Positions 42,829-56,043 of a DNA stretch of 64,000 nucleotides are shown here, one piece after another (position 1 is the stretch's first letter; each line of letters starts with the position of its first letter). A program made the translations under genes and the position numbers. The notes under the pieces are model-generated. The model did no database searches. It worked only from the letters and a program-made list of their open reading frames with translations, and had not been told where the DNA came from. Source of the DNA: Adiantum capillus-veneris (taxonomy: Eukaryota; Streptophyta; Polypodiopsida; Polypodiales; Pteridaceae); NCBI GenBank assembly GCA_014529385.2, contig CM043942.1, forward strand, positions 61,355,184-61,419,183, written 5' to 3'.

Positions 42829-42840
42829 GCTCTAATACCA
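42829..42840 (-). other. Primer binding site of the non-autonomous element
   Basis: The minus strand reads TGGTATTAGAGC directly after the LTR end TTTGACA. The same variant site occurs at 33043-33054. Confidence 0.7.
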
Positions 42841-42874
42841 TGTCAAAGTCGACGATGAGGAAGTGTAGAGACCA

Positions 42875-42919
<45 letters not shown>

Positions 42920-43099
42920 TCCTGAACCAATCAACCTTGGCAATGAATAATTGAATGTGTGTAATACAATGGAGGCAAGGGGTTGCATATATACCAACCT
43001 CAGTCAATTGCCCTACCCAAACTTTGACAGACATGCAAAATAAATACCTAAGAGCCAAAATGGGTTCACATTGGGCAAGTCACTTGAGATGCCAAAACA
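42841..43099 (-). repeat. 5' LTR of the non-autonomous element
   Basis: On the minus strand it begins TGTTTTGGCATCTCAAGTG, has a TATA-like GGTATATATGC (about 42985-42998) and ends CGACTTTGACA. It contains a (GA)n tract at 42877-42917. Confidence 0.7.
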
Positions 43100-43464
43100 G
43101 TAGCTGCAAAAAAGTGTGATTGTCAAATCAATTTGCAAGAGATTATCAAAGTAAGGTTGAGCAAGGGTGCTCTCGAGCTCTACCAAAAAAAGAGAAGCAC
43201 TTGAAGGATAGTCAACTCTAGGCATTTGCAAATAATAGGGCTCTTTCCCACTCATGTGATCGCCACTCTCTCCTTTGCACCATCAGCAAAATGATAGATC
43301 ACGCCAATTCCTATTGACAAGAGTTTAGGATTTCCCACAAGCTAGGATAGATTCAACGGGAGGTCAATTTTTGTCAAAGAATAGGTACAAGATGATAACT
43401 ATGCCATTGAGGAATGAGCATGTGGATTTCTTAAGCTGAACTAGGTTTGCATAGGAAGGTGCTA

Positions 43465-43505
<41 letters not shown>

Positions 43506-44701
43506 ACCAAAAATAGAGAGTAAGACAAGCTCGAGCTATCATATGGATGCATGGATAGCTTAGGTGAGCTTTGTTGCAAAAATTGCTCTTATGCTTCCCA
43601 TATAAAGAGGGTATGGATTCCATGTGATGCTTTAACATTCCAATTTTCAATATAAATAAGTATATTGTCATGATGGCAACTAGGCATGACAATAAATGGA
43701 TTCATGGACCAGCCCACGTTGAGACGGACAAAAAGAGAATCTAGTGGAATGTGCCAATGGATGGGATTAGAGTATCCTAGGCATGGTATGGAGGAAGCAT
43801 GAGGGCACTACTATGGAAGACTGACCTAATCACAAAAAGACAGCTCATATGAAAATATGTGATTCTCACTGATATGCTAAAAGAAATTGAGTATGATAAA
43901 ACAAGGCATCGTGAGATGCAAGCACGGGGCTTTTACTGTTTTACAAGGGCTGAAATTTCCTCGACATCCACCCAATAAGCTTAGCCTCAAGTCCCTCTAG
44001 AGTGACTATAAGTACTCAGCATGGGTATTGGAATGTAATCCTGGAGGGCCAAGTCACATTGATGGATTCACCGGGTCAAATAGACGTTGATGATGTGCTG
44101 AATACCTTACGATGAATAGCGGTTGCCATAAATGCATCAAGCACAAAGTGATTCTCAAGCTGGGGAAAACAAATCCACACAAAAAAAGATGGAGATGGAT
44201 CAAGCACAATTTTAACTTGAGGTTACGGACCCCAAGGACACAAAGAGGCAGTTGGCGACTAAAGAAGCCTACCTCAATGCGTCAAGCTCCACAGAAGCAA
44301 GACCCTATCAACTACCATGAGGAAAGATGTGGAACAAGCATTTGCAATGGCAAGAAAAATTGAATGTTTATAAGGAGAGCTGTAAATGCTTTAAAATTAA
44401 ACAAATTTTTTCTCTCTCAAAGAGAGGTGATCAATAAATATGGACTCTGGAGTGCCACTTTCATATATCATAGCTCTCCAACTACTGGCTGGTGCACCAA
44501 AAGACGAGCTTTAAACTATTGAGTGTGGTAAGGTAAACATGCTAAGGAAGGCTAGTAACATTAGGAGGAGGAGGATGACTCGAACAAGCACCGCAAAAAG
44601 CTGATGATGCGGACGGTAATGATGACAATTTAAAAGACCCAATTTTGATGGCATCACTCTCTTTCTCTCCTTGTCGAATAGATATTTAAGGTCTCTTGGG
44701 A

Positions 44702-44743
<42 letters not shown>

Positions 44744-45668
44744 ACTTACAAAGACATAAGCTGCACCTTGGACTGAATATAAGCATTGTGAGAAGTTCAT
44801 TACTAGTTCCCCCTGGATTTTACAGCACTATAACAGTCCTTAAGAGGATGTACATGTAAACATAGGTTACATATATGGTGGGCATTAGCCGGTGTATATG
44901 TAAATAGAGGCTAGGTATTTGTCAGATTCCAATTCAAGCCCACTAAAAACCTTTTTCTTGTAGTCCTACCTACCTACTCTAATGTCGCACATTCATCTAT
45001 GAAGTGTACATAATTGTAATGCAAAGATATTACGATGACCCCTAAAACTTTTACCTGTCTTGCCACTTCATGTTATTGTTACAAGGGTATTGTTCAACAA
45101 GAGCCAAACATCGGCATCCCCCATGAACCACATTTTGAAATGTGTACAAAAAAGTACAAGGATATGAACATTCGTTCAGAGCCATCATTCAAAGTCATAA
45201 GGGCAAACTTGCACTATACATTAGCAACTGAAATTTGACTAGTGTCACCTCCTACATAAACACTATGCAACTGACTATGTTAGATTTAACATCTGACAAC
45301 AGAAACCCGCGACATGTACAAACTGTTTAGGCATGCCGCTGCTATTCACAACTCAAATAGCCTTGGCCACTAAGTTGTTAACCTCCTCACCACCTATGCT
45401 ATATTAACCTCCTAGAATTTGCAGTATAATTGATGCATCACTCTACCAACTTGGCTGGTAGGCATCATGTTTATTCATTAACATTGATGACACTGTGTAT
45501 GTATGTGCATTCGGGCGTATGCTTCAAGCTTTCTAAGCTTTTACTACTTTTGTGTATGCTCCAAAAAGATGTAGCTGAGATCATTACCATTTGCTTTCAT
45601 GACGAAAATCCACACAAACTTGAAGCCAGCGGTGCATGGATAAGCCTTCTCAGTGAACTTTAGCATGC
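43100..45668. other. No gene recognised
   Basis: Non-coding sequence with a (GA)n tract at 43469-43504 and a (TC)n(CA)n tract at 44702-44745. Short ORFs on both strands lack recognisable motifs. The last 250 bases are probably the 3' untranslated region of the C2 gene on the minus strand. Confidence 0.55.
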
Positions 45669-47288
45669 TCAAAAGAAAGCTCTACTCCCATAGAACACCC
45701 TATGCCCATCTTTCCCCACAGGTTCCGGCACTCCATGTTTCTTTTCTGATTGTGGTTGTTCTCTTGATTGCTCACCCGAGCTCTGTGTGGAGCCTTCCGT
45801 ATCGAAAGGTAGCTTCATCTTTGCCAAGGACTCCGTAAACTGTTGCATGCTCTTCATATACATATCCACTATTTGCTGTTGCACCACAGGTACTTCTGGA
45901 TCTAATGAGATGCTTACAAGTGCAGGAGGACGATCTGTGAAAGAAGAGATGCTCTCTTGTCCGTCTGAGCTTCCCATTGTCTTGTCATCAGATGATGAAA
46001 GACCCAAGCTGGATGAAATGCTAGTAGGACTAGGAACGGCTTGAGAGCTACTACTACATACGGGACTGTTGAAAGCCTTGCTCTTCATCGTGTCAACCAT
46101 CTCCTCTTTTGATGCACATGCTCCCCTTGTTTGGATTATGGGCAGATTCCCTACCGCATCTGTCTTCTGAGACGCGCAAATAGAGGTACCGCCGCTCATC
46201 GCATAGTTCTCCTCATCCCCATTGCTCAATGCCATCTCACAGTCCCCTTCCACCATCTCTGATTTCGGATCATCTCCCCCTGCATGCACATGTCTTTGTG
46301 AAACATCTTCCAAATCATTCATTGCATGCCCAGGGTCCGGGAAGACACTACTTCCTCCATCTTGCTCTTGAGAACCATCTCTGGTGCTTGTAATGTCATC
46401 CATGTTTGAGTCACTGGACGCCATTTTCATGTATATGGAGACAAGTTGTTGATTCTCAGATGCGACTTGCAAGTCAGGAAACTCAATGCTATTATAGTCC
46501 ACAGGCGTCTGACCCTTGTCTTCCTTCCCAGTTGTTGTTCTGGCATTCCAACCACTCATATTGTCAGCGTTGTTTCCATCCTCCTCTAATGAATGTGCAT
46601 ACGAACCCATGCCATTTTCGCTTACATGAAGCTTTGAAACATCTGATACCATGGTAGAGAGAAGCAGTTGTGCGTTCCTTTTGTAGAACATGAGAGAAAG
46701 AGACACAGTCCCTGCCGGAGTATGAAAGAGCTCCGTTGAGGTCAATGTGTAGTCGCGTGTCTGTTTCCCCATACCCATTAAATCAGACAGGGGCACAAGC
46801 ACAAACCCAAGTAGCTGATCTTCAAGATAGTTGCGAGCGCAACTCATCATCCACAATTCACATTTCAGCACGGCATCGAGCTTGGATATCAGTATTTGTA
46901 AGCTTTGGTTGAACACAGGGTTCTTGCCGCCCCCACGGACAGGTTGAGTGGAATAAACAGTGTCTTGGGTTTGAGTGATGGAAAACTTTGCATACACATC
47001 TTGCTTACCATAGATGCAGATATTGTGGATGTTGGACGCATGGTGGAGTGTGATGTCGAGCATGCCATCGATGTTGGCATTAGGAGAGTGCATGACAATC
47101 TCTCTGCTTCTGGATGTATCCATGGTTGGGGTCTTCTCAGAATGGAGAGGAAGAATCTCTTCCAGAGAGCCATTGCTTGATGTGGGCATGTGGAGTGGGA
47201 TAATGTTGATGGACTGAGCTGCAGGCTTTTCATGGGCACGCGGCTGTGAGTGGGGCTGAGGCACGAGGCTGCTGAAGTTCGCCGACAT
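45669..47288 (-). CDS. C2-domain protein (putative Ca/phospholipid-binding)
   Basis: A single intact 539-residue frame, the clearest host gene here. Residues about 74-203 read as a C2 domain: GMLDITLHHASNIHNI, GKQDVYAKF (with an Asp in the position of a Ca-binding loop), GGGKNPVFNQSL, ELWMMS, DQLLGFVLVPLSDL and GTVSLSLMFY. A long Ser/Asp/Glu-rich, probably disordered middle follows. Near residues 470-495 is a conserved-looking block (VDMYMKSMQQFTESLAKMKL), which I recall from plant C2 proteins annotated as calcium-dependent lipid-binding. C2 domains dock proteins on membranes. The C-terminus is basic and ends RAFF. Met at 47288 is the first in frame; a CT-rich leader (GA tract 47732-47768 on +) lies about 450 bases upstream. 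Confidence 0.86.
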   Translation of the reverse strand: MSANFSSLVPQPHSQPRAHEKPAAQSINIIPLHMPTSSNGSLEEILPLHSEKTPTMDTSRSREIVMHSPNANIDGMLDITLHHASNIHNICIYGKQDVYAKFSITQTQDTVYSTQPVRGGGKNPVFNQSLQILISKLDAVLKCELWMMSCARNYLEDQLLGFVLVPLSDLMGMGKQTRDYTLTSTELFHTPAGTVSLSLMFYKRNAQLLLSTMVSDVSKLHVSENGMGSYAHSLEEDGNNADNMSGWNARTTTGKEDKGQTPVDYNSIEFPDLQVASENQQLVSIYMKMASSDSNMDDITSTRDGSQEQDGGSSVFPDPGHAMNDLEDVSQRHVHAGGDDPKSEMVEGDCEMALSNGDEENYAMSGGTSICASQKTDAVGNLPIIQTRGACASKEEMVDTMKSKAFNSPVCSSSSQAVPSPTSISSSLGLSSSDDKTMGSSDGQESISSFTDRPPALVSISLDPEVPVVQQQIVDMYMKSMQQFTESLAKMKLPFDTEGSTQSSGEQSREQPQSEKKHGVPEPVGKDGHRVFYGSRAFF

Positions 47289-47729
47289 GGGAGCAGCAGC
47301 GTGCTCAATGATCGTCGCTGTGGGCGTGCGAGAGTGTGCGTTTTGAGATTGGGCAGGGGATGCGTGATCTGGGGAGTGTGTATGTAGGCCCTAAGAGGGT
47401 GTGGGTTGGTAGGTGAATGTCTGTGTCAGTGGTAGCCGCGCGCGCGTGTGTGGGCTTGCTAAAGAGACGAACTGGAAAAGCCAAAGTTTTGGCAGGTTTG
47501 CTTCTCTCTTTGCACTAGTGTCTTCCTCTTGCTTCGGCCTCGTCTCAACCCAGCCTATGTGTATGGCATTGTGCAATTGACTTCACTAAAGCTAATCCGT
47601 CCGTCAATGGATCGAGCACAAGTGCTCAAGCATCTACACTGGCGTCTAGAAAGTCTTGTTTCATGCTTTTCTTTGCGATCCATTAGATCGGTGGTGAACA
47701 TGAGCAGATAGACGGTGCTCGTGTGCGTG

Positions 47730-47731
<2 letters not shown>

Positions 47732-47768
<37 letters not shown>
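47732..47768. repeat. (GA)n microsatellite upstream of the C2 gene
   Basis: About 18 GA units, read as CT on the coding strand of the C2 gene. It is a candidate leader or core-promoter element, as is common in plants. Confidence 0.9.
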
Positions 47769-47769
<1 letters not shown>

Positions 47770-50700
47770 TATCTAGCTTAGAATTTCATCAACTGCATCA
47801 AGAGAAGCAGTGCATGCCAGTGATAACACATTTGTCACAAAGAAAAAGTAGAGCGCACTAATAAAGCAACACTCACCTTTACAAAGAGTCATTTTCAAAT
47901 ACTCATGATTTTGCTTCAAGAAAATTGTGCTCTTGTAGGTAAAGGTGAGGCTATGTCAATGGGTGTGCCCCTCTCTTTCTCTTCTAAAGTGGGAAAAGCA
48001 ACCTTGCACTCAAGTAGAAAAGACTAGTAAGTTGTTAGAGTTCCAACAACAAAGTCATACATGAGAGCCTACATTGTACATCATACAACATAAAAGGGTA
48101 CGAAAAAGAGCCATAGAATTTCTTTTAGCCATATTCTCTGACAAATGAATGTGCATAATGCAAGACCAACCTATGGCAACCTTGAAGAGAGAGATTTTGT
48201 ACATGTATTTGATGGCCAATGGCTATGAATGAAGCCCTCAAGTAAACCAACACTATGGAAAAGATAGTTTACCTCTTGAAATTTTATATTTAAAAAAAAA
48301 AAGTCGCCTCAATTGTAGAGAAATGGAAAACTCCTATTTAAAAGCTAAGCTCAAAATGAATTGGCCCACATATAACAACCATACGACCTTGAAAGCATTG
48401 ACATACGAGACACTCGTTGCTCTTGAAAAGCATTGAATAGCAAGCATTAGTATTGAGAAAACCAAGAGAGGGAAAGAGATTCATCATTCTGAATGCATCT
48501 TGTGTTATCACTGCTTTGGGGTTTTGCGAGACATGCATAACTAGCACTTTCCAAGTTGAGATTATTTGTGGGAGATTGTGATTCAAGATTTTTTTTTGTC
48601 CTTTAGAGTAAGTCACTACAAACCATTTTTCATGATAGGGGTTTTGACCTTTGTCTTTAAGTCATAGGTCACATGTAGTGATGCTAAGATTTGATTTCTA
48701 CAAAGTGAACTGCATGTAACAAGTTTGCACAACACTCATATTGGACTATATGTATGGAATTTTGTTGTTTATTTGAGAAAAACTATTAGTGAATCTTGTA
48801 TTGCATAGTGCGCAGATAATGCAATTTGTATATACACATACAATGTAGATCCAATTGTTGCAAATACTTGAAAATCTGAAAACTCGTAATGGAAAACTTT
48901 ATTATCGACAAAGTGAAAGGAGGCAGTGGAAGCAATGGCAAGCAGGTAGGCACACATGGAGAGCACAAGGAAAGAGAAGATGCATAGTATGAGAGACTTG
49001 GGACTAGCACATACAAATCTCTACCCAACCATGCCTAATATAGGCCTTTGTCTTGCTAAATATAGGCCCCATGTACTGCATGGGTATCATAGCCCTTGGC
49101 TTGGCCCATCTTACCCTAGGCCTCCCATCACTTTCCTCTTGGAGATGGGTTTTCTTCCTCGAAAACACAAGTGGTGATATCTTTGAGAAGGGTTTTCTTC
49201 CTCAAAAACACAAGTGGTGATATCTTTGTAAGAACACTAATGTTTTCCACAGTGGCATCCTAGCGGATCTAGCTGTCCATTTGACAGAAACGTGGTTCAT
49301 TAGGAGGTTCAATGAAATCAAGAAGAACATCTTGATTTTCCACACTGTTTGTCCCTTTTCAACCGTCTTGTGTAGCCGGCCTATATTCAACATAGAGAGT
49401 CTATTTATAACTCACTAGAGTATTTTAAATGAGTTACTACAACTAAGAGGTGTCTAAAAAAATACCTCATCTCAACTTTCCATGAAAGTAACTTGTTGAC
49501 ATAACTTTTCAACAAAGATTAAGTCCTCGACTTCCTATTAGTTCTCATCAATAAACCATCATAACTGGTGATCACGATTGAGAATCTGACCTAAACATAA
49601 AGGGACTAAACATGATCGCAACATGATTTGCTTCATGGTAAGCAAACTCCAACTATAGAGATAACCTTTTCAATTGGATTTCTTTGTGTTTGTCTATCTG
49701 TCTCTAGCCATATTGAGGTGTGTTTCACAACCGTTACAAAGAGTCCTCCAAAATTACTGGGAAACTAAGATCACGGTTCCTTGAAACATGGCTGAGAAAT
49801 CAACAATGTTATGACCAACTAACTTGGTTAACTTTAGAGATTGGAAAAGTGGATTGAATAAAATGTACAAAGTTTAGTCAGCTTATCTACGAGCACCCAC
49901 ACCAAGTCATGATCTCTGTTGATGGTGATTGGTAGAAATATTGCATATACAATGTGGAATGCTTTAGAAGCTATCAATTTCATGAATTTGCATGTTGCTC
50001 CCAATCAACCTTTGCTAAACACTTGGACCCATAACACCTAGTTTAGCAAAAACAGATCCAAACCTACATTTTCATGACCATAGTTGCCAATGTGTATGGC
50101 TAACATTATGCTCACAACCCATAGGGAAATAACTACAAACTTTTCCTTGGAATTACTTGAAAGTCGTGCTAACATTGGTAGAACATAATAGAATGTGATA
50201 ATTAATCACACCTAGGTACCAAATGAAACATGTTCATTAACTAAACATAGCATTGCTACATGTGTAAATAACCATCCATTAAAATAGTTTGGCAATACTT
50301 GTAACCTTAACACGTATGATATGCTCAAAATGGTCCAAAAATCAGATATGACCAACACCTAAGGACTTTGTCATAACACATAATTGAGATGACAAGCGCC
50401 AGTGTCAGTCCTAGAGACTCATATTCTCCACATGTGGAATATGTCTCACATAAGGATGTCCAAAAAAATGACATTCTTCAAGTACGATATGTATTTGTGT
50501 GTGGAGGTAATTGCAAACACTCAACGACATGAGTGAGAGAACCCTCATAACTCTTCCTTCACACTAGATAAACCAGACTCCATGAGTTCCTAGGCCATGT
50601 TGTATTCCTTGTGAGACATGTACCAAACAAAATCTATCATGTATGTACATAACTACATGGTGCAAAAATGTATCTGGTACACTATTATCCCAAAATGCTT

Positions 50701-53400
50701 TGCTCCTACTTGACCTTGTCATGTGTCTAAAGAGAAAAATGGATGAAAGCATTCTAGCATATACATCCTGCTTAGAAAACTCAATCAAAGCATATTTTGA
50801 AATGAATTGAAGCCAACTCATATGTGTACATGGAGGTTAAACATAGCATCCAATTACCATAGTTGAGTGCACTATTCAAACCTGAAAGGTAAAACTTGGA
50901 AGGTAAATTACCAAAAACTCTAGCCTCAAACACCTAATATGTCTTTGACCTATGAAACACTAAATAAAAGATTAGTAAAAATAAACGAATACTTAACTAA
51001 TAACCCAGGGTGTTGCCTTGGAAATCCAAAACCCTTGGTTAAATTCTACAATTCTAAACACCTTGGTTAGATTTTGCATGGAAATTTCTTGAACTAGCAG
51101 TTAACGCGATGACCAAGATAGTCTAACGTGTTCAATAATGATTGTAATCAACTTGCAAAGTTGACTTACCCACTACCCCTTGGCAAAATTTTCCTTGAGA
51201 GTACAATTGTGAAGAGATTATTCAATGACCATCAACACTCATGAAATAATTTTGCATTAGTTGGGTCATACCCTTGGAAATACAATTTCTTTAGCCACAA
51301 ACAACACTATAAATTAATTAACAAACCCTCTCAAGTTGGAATTAATTCCCAAGAGAAAGTAAGATTAAGTACTTAAACTTGGGAATCTTACTTAAACTTA
51401 AACCCTCTCAAGTTGGAACAAAAGAGAAAGATTCCCAAGACCCTGAAGAAGGCAGTCATACTAAATTTTCTTGGGTGTTCAAACAAGACATTACCTACTT
51501 AGAGGCTTTCTTAGTCTATTCATGTCATCCCATGAATTACTTTCTTGATGTGAGGCCATGCCTACTTGCTACCTGCAGAAAGCATCATCAGTATTGGCTA
51601 CCTTGCAAATAGAGCCAATGACGTAAAGTGCCCGCCTCTATAGACAGATGCAACGATCACAAGCAAACCTATGAGCATCAACTCTTCTTGAATAGAGTAG
51701 CTTATCTTATAACGGACTCGTAAGCAATAATCCAGTGGAATGATGTACTAGCACACCATGGATGCATATCAAAAAAATAAAGTGATAAACCCTTTGTTTA
51801 AATGATAGTCTCAACAGTGTGAGTTGATACCATACGTGCCTTGCACACTTTCTGTACTGGCATGGATACATCACAATTTGATGTTGTCAAACATAAAATG
51901 TGAGCTTAAATTTGTATTACCAATTCGTCAAACATGTGTTCCATTACCCTTGATGAGCCCTTGATCCTACTTCAATCAGTAATATGTTGGCATGGAGTTG
52001 AAGCCTTGCTCCTCGTTAAGGTTGTGAAAGAACTTTGCTTTGCTCCTCGTTAAGGTTGTCAAAGAAATTTTCTTTGCACAGCGGGGAAATTGTTTTCAAA
52101 TGAAAGGTTAAAGACACAAAAACAAGAAGAACTTAAAATTGTCTAACCCTTTCGCCACTTTGAGGCTCGTTGCCTTTCCTTGAATGTGGCTCATAGCCAT
52201 ATATGTTGATAAATGGAGAGATGGCGGTTTGTACCAGCCTCTCATGAAAAGCATACAAAGTTTACCCCAAGTTTGTATGATGATATCATATTCCAAAATT
52301 TGGCAACTTTTATGCAATATGCCCTAAATTGAAGCCTTGCTTCACATAATATATATAATGCATTGAAAGATAAGGTAGGATTACCTCGTTTAATTTTGCA
52401 AAGGTAAATAAGTAATCCTCTACGAGGTAAGCTATCTTCATACGTACAATCTCGAGCTCTGTCTCTACCTGTGCGAGCTCCTTCATGGCGTGTTCAGGCT
52501 CCTCCATCTCGACCCGTGATCGTGTGTGTCTATTGCTCTCAACCCTTGAAGGCTCTGCTTGTCGTGCATGAGGATGGAAGGGGGAGGGGAGGATGTTAAG
52601 AATATCCATTGACCTGGTGTCCTGGATTGGCACTAGCTAAAGTAGCCCATCATAGTGGAAATGTAGCCTCTGGAGGGTGTCAAAATCCTTGGGCATAATT
52701 GTGACATGATACGCATGGGCCGCTAGGATGTAGCCATCACTAAAAATTTCAACGAGGTAATCCTCTATGAGGTAAGCTATCTTCATAGGAAATTTTGCAA
52801 AGGTGAATAAGTTCAAAATTTAAGCTTTAAACTTAACATACTTACTAGTGACTTGCTTGAATCACCAGTTTTGGCATCTTGCAAGCTTTACATGCCTAAG
52901 ATTGGTCGTGTACCTTAAAAGCCTTGCTTTTCAATAAATGTTTATGGTTGTTCCAACCTCCTTAACTTTGTGGAGGCACAAACTCTAAAGGTTGTAAAAT
53001 CTATACCACGTTAGTGTTTTTTCACAAGCCGTGCTCATGAATAGCCTCGTATGGATCCATGCTCCTTAGTCAAAACATGGCCGATACTATGGCCCATCTT
53101 ATGGCATGGTTGTACTAGTAAAGAAAATTGACCCCGCTAATCCTCGACCTTGTTGAATAGGATACTGTAGTAGAATCATAAAAATACCTACAATAATTGC
53201 ATGAGAAAAGCGTACCTGGGTTGCCCAATACTCATTTGCACGCAATTGTTACCAATTACCCTTAAAAGCCTACCACCCATTAAGTCGTTCTAGCACTCTA
53301 CTGATCAACAATCTTTCTGACCCACTGAGGCTATTCGGAGGCTATTTGATCCGTTCCTTTACAACAGCCTCTATTGTAGTCCCATAGTTGTCCTATACGT
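47769..53400. other. 5.6 kb without a recognisable gene
   Basis: AT-rich sequence with short ORFs and no motif that I can name. It holds a 43-bp tandem duplication (49147-49189 and 49190-49232), a 34-bp-period duplication (52006-52039 and 52040-52070), and a repeated block GAGGTAAGCTATCTTCATA at 52424-52442 and about 52768-52786. The minus-strand ORF at 52310-52633 has a Glu-rich, possibly coiled stretch, but nothing supports it as a gene. Confidence 0.6.
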
Positions 53401-53419
53401 CTAATACCTCTATTACTAA

Positions 53420-55594
53420 CCTTTTTGGCAACTTCCCTCTAGAATGGGGCCAGAAGGATGCCTTCGATTTTGGAGAACCAAGGGGACCATTGAGATATAG
53501 AGTTGTGGAAGTACCTTGAAAGATCTCCCCATTCGAAAGACTCTATTGTATTTCTGAGTAAGCTCGCCTGTTGTACCCCCAAGTTTTAGGATGGCCCATT
53601 GCGGGGCCAACAGCTTGTCGTGCATCTTGAGCCCTTTCCACTGACCGCCTTACGAGCGTATTTTGGATATTTCCATCATATCCTTGTCCATAATATCCAG
53701 AGCCTGGTCTTGCTTAGCAAGAACTATCACAAACTTGGCACATCGAGCATCTACGTGGGTGTTAGGGTTAAGGATCTCAAGCCACCTTTCTCCCTAGATC
53801 TTGCAACCATCTCCCATTTTGCCCACTCCCAGGGTGCTACGTCTTTAGTGTTGTTCTTCCATAGAAATATTTTTAATGGTTTCAAGAACTCTTTCCAATT
53901 GCAGTTAGCTAGCTTAAGTAGTGGACCATTGAAGTCTATATAGTGCAGCATAAAAGAATTGATAACCTTCACTCTGTTTGCAAAGGGAATAAGCACATAC
54001 TCTCACCTTTGCATCTTGATCTTGACTTTCTCCATAACCCACATGAATCTCTCCTTATGGGTAACATCCACCCCCAAAGGGACTCCCATGTGTCAAAATA
54101 TTTTCCCTTTTGACACAATCTCCCTGGTCCACATAGAGGGGTCAAACGAGTCGTCTCGAAGAGAGAAATCAATCTTGATGTTTCAATACTACACTTTGAC
54201 CCGAAGCTAAGGCAAACATTTGCACAATTTCTAGAGCTTTCTTGACGACCTCAAGGAAGGCTTTGAGGAAGAGTAGGGAATCATCTGCAAAGAGTTTTGC
54301 CAATAGTTGGTCATTATTAGGTAGAGCCAAACCTTGAATCTCTCCTTTAGTAGCACTGTCTTCTAGTAGTGTAACTAGAGGGTGGGATCCAATGGAGAAC
54401 ATTAGAGGGGCAAGTAGACATCCCTATTTTATTGATCTTCCAACCTCAAAAGCACCCACAATTCTCTCATTGAAGCAAGATACACTCTTTTTTAGTGAAA
54501 GAGGCATATTCGATGCCGACCATTGCTGCCAAAATGTTAACATAGATTGACCTTCCCTTGATGAATCCATGTTAGTGGGGGGTGAGGACTTTAAAGGAGG
54601 GGGGAGAACCCGAGGGTAGTAGTATTGGCGATAATTTTATATGCAACAGACATCATCGTTATGGGGCTACAATGGTTAAGTTGGGAGCAACAAACTTGTT
54701 TGGGGATAGGCTTAATGAGGCCTCTTTTAATGCTTAAGTCCATCATCCCATCACCAAGGGCTCAGTGAGCCATTCTCATGATAGGACTAAGGAGACTTAA
54801 GATCATCCCAAAATTCCAAGAAGAACTCAGTAGTTAGCCCATCCCAGCCAGGGGACCTCTCTTTGCCCAGAGCATGCATAGCAGGGGAGCATTCATCCTT
54901 AATGAATGCCTTCTCTAGGAGGTTGGCTTCAGAGTGGGATACCATTATTTTGACGCTCCCAAGGAGAGTTCATCTAGCGTTATATATTGCAGGGGAATGG
55001 GCCTCGAGCTGGCCTATGATCTGCTTCATGTGCTTTAGCATAACACAACCATTTCATTAGGATTATCAACATCATTTCCATCCGCATTAGTGAGTGAGTG
55101 GACCAGGCCCCGACTTATTTTGACTTTTAGGACCCTAAAAAAGTGTGTATGGCTAGCCTCCTCGGATAGGAGGAAGGTTTTTCTGGAAAGGATTCTGGTC
55201 TTCCTCACCTCCTCTAGTTGGAGATCGGTTAATTTCACTTTAGCTTCTAGCCATATTTTGTGCTCTGCCTATGAAGCAAGGCCTTCGTATTTTTTGGTGG
55301 TTAAGATCTCAACTTTGTTAGTGAGCTGATAGTGATGTTACTTCTTGGTTTTCCTTCTAGGACCTGCAGTTTTGATGGCTTTTTGAATACTCTTGGAGAA
55401 GATGTCCAGGACCTAAGGCTATCCAAGTCCACATCTTTTTGAAGCTTTCTCAGAGCTTTGAGGGCCAACCTTCTCAGAAGACAGTCTTTGAAAAGGTGGG
55501 CCCCTATAGTGAGCAACTTTTTAGACCCTTGAGGGAAATGTTCTACTTCTTTGGTTTTTTTCAATTCTATGCTTAACAAAAGGCAATCTGACAA
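53420..55594 (-). pseudogene. LINE reverse transcriptase region
   Basis: In order on the minus strand: SDCLLLSIEL (55590), LEEVRKTRILSRKTFLL and HFFRVLKVKISRG (55238-55035), GKERSPGWDGL (about 54875-54840), KLFADDSLLFLKA (catalytic FADD, about 54295-54265) and GRSFKVLP. The region NRVKVINSFMLHYI and KWEMVARSREKGGL (53996-53751) belongs to the C-terminal part typical of plant LINE ORF2. Frames change several times, so it is a pseudogene. Confidence 0.85.
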
Positions 55595-56043
55595 GCACTA
55601 TAATGCAAATGGCCTATGCACTTTGAGAATAGCGGGATTAAGAGAATTAGAATGAGCATTTTTGTGAGATTACTTTGAGAACTTGGACGATGAACTTAAT
55701 TGATAGTAGCAACACAAACATAGTACTTAATTAACTTGGCATGAACAATACTTTTGCAAGAGAGAGAGTATTAGAGAACGTGACAATAGATGAGTACCGG
55801 ATTTACTTGGATCCGGTCCCCCCTCCAAAAGGAGTTTGTATTATAGATTCTCCCATCAAGAGAGACTTTGTTACAATACCATCTTTGTGTTCCTTGTGAC
55901 CTTGGTGATGCTATGAAGATGGAAAGCTTCATGCATCACGATATTAATATAAACTTTGCAAAAAGCATTAACTATCCCAAACCTCAATCCCAATGCCTCA
56001 AACACCTTCGAAGGTGGAGAGAGCTAGCGGGGAATGAGGGTCG
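55589..56043 (-). repeat. Remnant of the 3' LTR of the nested Ty3-type element
   Basis: The first 163 bases match 59821-59974. The rest, up to the copia LTR at 56044, shows only scattered similarity and may be rearranged. Confidence 0.5.

Larger units (their letters stand above)
40036..43099 (-). mobile_element. Non-autonomous LTR element, minus strand
   Basis: A 259-bp LTR at 42841-43099 is followed on the minus strand by a primer site at 42829-42840. A shorter, diverged copy of its distal part lies at 40036-40196, same orientation. The 2.6 kb between has no protease, integrase or reverse transcriptase, only short unassigned ORFs such as 41416-41931 (minus). It would therefore depend on enzymes of another element. 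The left LTR is truncated, so no target duplication could be read. Confidence 0.6.

Noticed and set aside
52310-52633. Minus-strand ORF with a Glu-rich stretch as a coiled-coil gene
   Set aside because: It is only 107 residues, lies in repeat-containing sequence and has no recognisable family.
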